NCBI GenBank assembly: GCA_036825755.1
Contig: DAISXR010000050.1
Coordinates: forward strand, 1 to 25,387
Length of the DNA: 25,387 nt
Source of the DNA: JAJFTV01 sp036825755
Lineage (GTDB): Bacteria > Chloroflexota > Anaerolineae > Anaerolineales > Anaerolineaceae
Direction of reading: 5' to 3'
A program made the position numbers and the translations under genes. Below are positions 23,128 to 25,387 of the stretch, piece after piece; the first letter of the stretch is position 1; each line of letters opens with the position of its first letter. Below the pieces are notes generated by a model, which was not told the DNA's origin, searched no databases, and worked only from the letters and a program-made list of their open reading frames with translations.

Positions 23128-24966
23128 TTATAACCCCCAGAAGAACACGAGCCCGGCCAGCAACGCCAAAAAACTCAAGATCGTCAACGGCCATCCCACC
23201 CGGAAGAAATCGCTGAACTTGTAGTTAGCCGGAGCAATCATCAGGATGTTAACAGGATGGGCGATGGGCGTAAAAAAGGACGCTGAGCAACCTATCGCCG
23301 TTGCCACTGCCACCGCCTGCGGATTTACCCCCATACTGAGCGCCGCACTGATGGTAATTGGCCCGGTTACAAGTGCGGTGACCTGCCCTCCCATGAACTG
23401 CGTCAATAAAGACGTGAGCAGATATGCTCCTGCTGCTACCCCCAGAGAGCCAAATGGGCGAAACAGATGAATCGTGTTTTGACCCAGTAAATCGGCCAAC
23501 CCGGTCTGAACCATCGCCAGACTGACTGAATACATCCCGGCGATAAGAAAAACAGCCTGCCACTCAACAGATTTATAGATCTCTCGGGCCGGCAATAACT
23601 TCAGGATCATGGTCAATAAGGCAGCGGCAAGCATGGCCAGGTAAATCGGAACCCCCGCGATGGATGCTGTAATGGCAGCCGCCGTCAGGCCAACCGTAAA
23701 GAGAGCCAACCTTTTATCAATCGGTTCATCCGCAGGGTTGGGTTCAAAGAAAATAAAATCGGCGCTTTTCCGAAGTTTACCTAAATGTTCCCGTCCGGTG
23801 ATGGCCAGAAGGGAATCACCCATCTGCAACGGAATGTCTCCTATATCCGTCCGGTAACTGCGTGCGCGGCGCTTTATAGCAACTACAGTGATGTTATAAA
23901 TTTGCCGGAAATTGATCTCCCTGAGGGTTTTGCCTTCCAGCCTTGAATGGGGGGCCAAAATCATTTCATAGAAAGATGCGCCGTTCAGATACGAATTCTC
24001 ATCGCGGCTTTCAGGGCAGATATCAAGCCCAAGTTCTTTCATGGGCATGACTTTTTCCTCTCTGCCGATCAATAACAGATTATCCCCTCGATAAATCTTC
24101 TGTTCCGCAGAAGGAAATACCAGTTCCCCGCGTTTTGTCCGAATCGCAACAATCTCTACGCCGTACCTTTCACCAATTCTTGTCTCAGCCAGTGTGAGAC
24201 GGGAAACAGCGGATTTTGGAAGAACCATGGCGTTCCAAAGTCGTTCGTTGATCTGATAGAGGGAAGACAGCTCGCGTCTGGTTCTGCGCGCAACGGTTTG
24301 TTCAACCGCCGGTTCCCGATCAGGCAGAAACAACGTTCCAAACAACCAAAAAAACATCACCCCTGTCAGCAGAATCAAACCGCCTGTCGGTGTGAAGTCA
24401 AGAATTCTTAATGGCGCCTGCGGCGGCTCAGCGATTCTGAGCAAATCGCTGACAATAATATTGGCAGTGGTGAAATATGTGGCTGAACCCCCCAAAAGGC
24501 TGCCGTAAGCCACCGGGATGAGGAGTTTGCTGGGCCGGATTCCGGTGCGGCGAGAGGCTTCCATGGCGCTGGGAAGAACCAATGCACCTGCGGTCAGGTT
24601 ATTCATGAACAGAGACAATAGAGCAGAAAGTAACGCAAAAAGACCAATCAGGTTGCTTTCATGATTTCCGCCCACGCGTAAAATTTGCTGTGCCAGCCAC
24701 CGAGTAGCGCCGCTTTTTTCCAATCCGCGGGTAACAATAAAAAGTGATATCAGGGTGATTACCACCGGCTGACTGAATCCGGATATTGATTTAATGGCAT
24801 CGTCCGGCGTATTGGGATTTCCAAGCATTCCCAGGCCCAGCAATTGAAATATGCCCAGAAAAACGGCCATCGACATTGCAGCCACATCGATTCTGAGCCG
24901 ATTTAGCATTACCGCAGCGAGCGGGATGATGATGGTGGCGATTAACAGCCATTGAGTTAATGTCAT
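23128..24966 (-). CDS. SLC13/DASS-type permease with two RCK_C domains
   Basis: 612 aa. N-terminal block of about six helices (1-215) with FMNNLTAGALVLPSAMEASR, RTGIRPSKLLIPVAYGSLLG and GSATYFTTANIIVSDLLR, the substrate/Na+-binding hairpin of SLC13-like (citrate/sulfate/phosphate) carriers. Two RCK_C (TrkA-C) domains lie in the middle (~250-310: LTLAETRIGERYGVEIVAIR; ~325-390: MILAPHSRLEGKTLREINFR). A second block of about six helices follows (FMGGQVTALVTGPITISAAL, AVATAIGCSASFFTPIAHPV). The arrangement is that of the SLC13-family permeases with internal TrkA-C pairs often annotated as sulfate or other divalent-anion transporters; substrate not decidable here. The start at 24966 has only a weak GAGTGAG signal. 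Confidence 0.88.
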   Translation of the reverse strand: MTLTQWLLIATIIIPLAAVMLNRLRIDVAAMSMAVFLGIFQLLGLGMLGNPNTPDDAIKSISGFSQPVVITLISLFIVTRGLEKSGATRWLAQQILRVGGNHESNLIGLFALLSALLSLFMNNLTAGALVLPSAMEASRRTGIRPSKLLIPVAYGSLLGGSATYFTTANIIVSDLLRIAEPPQAPLRILDFTPTGGLILLTGVMFFWLFGTLFLPDREPAVEQTVARRTRRELSSLYQINERLWNAMVLPKSAVSRLTLAETRIGERYGVEIVAIRTKRGELVFPSAEQKIYRGDNLLLIGREEKVMPMKELGLDICPESRDENSYLNGASFYEMILAPHSRLEGKTLREINFRQIYNITVVAIKRRARSYRTDIGDIPLQMGDSLLAITGREHLGKLRKSADFIFFEPNPADEPIDKRLALFTVGLTAAAITASIAGVPIYLAMLAAALLTMILKLLPAREIYKSVEWQAVFLIAGMYSVSLAMVQTGLADLLGQNTIHLFRPFGSLGVAAGAYLLTSLLTQFMGGQVTALVTGPITISAALSMGVNPQAVAVATAIGCSASFFTPIAHPVNILMIAPANYKFSDFFRVGWPLTILSFLALLAGLVFFWGL

Positions 24967-25221
24967 TAGCTCACTCTATAACGTTGACATCTGACCGGCC
25001 ATTCTTATGAATGTGACGTATCATAATGATGATACCCTCATTTGTAAAATTGCTTAATGATATGAAAGTAATAGGTAATTACTTATGGATTCACAATGTT
25101 TACGCCTGTGCTCAGTGCGATTTCAGCCGATGCCAGACCGACGATATCCACCGATAGTTCCACCGCCGGGATCGTCTCCCTGTTTTCGAGACCGTGTAAC
25201 GTGTTTCTGTCCTCCGTCCAG
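24967..25221. other. Intergenic region before the MarR fragment
   Basis: No supported gene. AAGTAAT-AGGTA-ATTACTT (25066-25084) is a seven-bp-arm inverted repeat that could be an operator. No terminal repeat or transposase was found that would explain the MarR fragment that follows. Confidence 0.45.
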
Positions 25222-25387
25222 CCCAACCCTGAGGATCGGCTCGGGACGCGGATCGTTCACTCAAAATCGAGCGGAGAAAGAGCCGCCTCGTGGTTTGCGC
25301 CGGCCAGACGCGCCCAGGCGGAGTTGATCGCACAGTTCACAGAGAAAGAACTGGAAATGATCGCCAACGCGTTTGAGCGGTTTGCAA
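25222..25387 (+). pseudogene. Truncated duplicate of the MarR gene 3' half
   Basis: Collinear with 22791-22956 without gaps; by eye about 153 of 166 bases agree. The frame is kept: PNPEDRLGTRIVHSKSSGER, AASWFAPARRAQAELIAQFT, EKELEMIANAFERFA. It begins exactly in the wing of the HTH; the DNA-binding part is missing, and upstream sequence shows no relation. Many differences are silent or conservative (S to T, D to N), so the copy probably diverged as a working gene before truncation. It runs off the window. A GTG at 25201 could start a short product, but no ribosome binding site is apparent. Confidence 0.75.

Noticed and set aside
24967..25387. An insertion sequence or integron as the cause of the MarR fragment
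   Set aside because: No transposase, integrase, terminal inverted repeats or target duplication could be seen.
1..25387. CRISPR array, tRNA, rRNA or riboswitch
   Set aside because: No regularly spaced repeats, cloverleaf or rRNA-like sequence, and no recognisable riboswitch core were noticed; the ATPase leader (~30 nt) is too short for an Mg2+ riboswitch.

Overview
This window looks like a chromosomal segment of a free-living bacterium. The gene families and the mix of strong Shine-Dalgarno starts with GTG/TTG starts would suit an Anaerolineae-type Chloroflexota, but no taxonomic marker (rRNA, ribosomal protein) is present, so that is only a guess. Most of the DNA has moderately high GC. The first ~1.7 kb is visibly AT-richer and looks acquired. 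No rRNA, tRNA, CRISPR array, transposase or integrase was seen.

Layout. (1) 1-3650, minus strand: a defence-like island. It holds the 5' end of an unidentified gene, an AT-rich HEPN-like protein, an Abi-C/HEPN abortive-infection protein with an R-x4-H motif, and an AbiEi/AbiEii antitoxin-toxin pair. The pair has a 12-bp-arm inverted repeat over its promoter, an apparently leaderless start, and a terminator. (2) 3731-6591, minus strand: a RibD-C/dihydrofolate-reductase-like protein, a hypothetical protein, a DUF998-like membrane protein and a Crp/Fnr-family regulator. (3) 6704-12334, plus strand: the most interesting part. A Crp/Fnr-type palindrome sits at exactly -41.5 from a predicted start and precedes six co-directional genes that end at a strong intrinsic terminator. 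They encode a lipoprotein with a C-terminal CXXCH haem c motif, an 8-TM protein, a 12-TM protein with the pseudo-threefold layout and several haem-ligand positions of haem-copper oxidase subunit I, a formylglycine-generating-enzyme-fold lipoprotein without the catalytic cysteine pair, a haem O synthase (CtaB)-like prenyltransferase, and a 6-TM protein. (4) 12354-15601, minus strand: GNAT acetyltransferase, secreted TAP-like alpha/beta hydrolase, M24 peptidase. (5) 15681-20126, plus strand: an MgtA-type P3B ATPase overlapping an MprF-like aminoacyl-phosphatidylglycerol synthase, followed by a chimeric duplication scar and a terminator. (6) 20303-25387: CPBP protease, a second RibD-C protein, a DUF1801 protein divergent from a MarR regulator, an SLC13-type permease with two RCK_C domains, and a truncated second copy of the MarR 3' half that runs off the window end.

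How it may fit together. The region 3 operon reads as a self-contained, Fnr-type-regulated membrane redox module. It has its own c-type haem lipoprotein, its own haem-farnesylating enzyme and a divergent oxidase-like core that lacks the usual helix-7 His-His pair, so its substrate (O2, NO or other) cannot be told from sequence. The ATPase/MprF pair links Mg2+ import with membrane surface charge. The duplication scar after MprF suggests that this pair was once a tandem array that collapsed.
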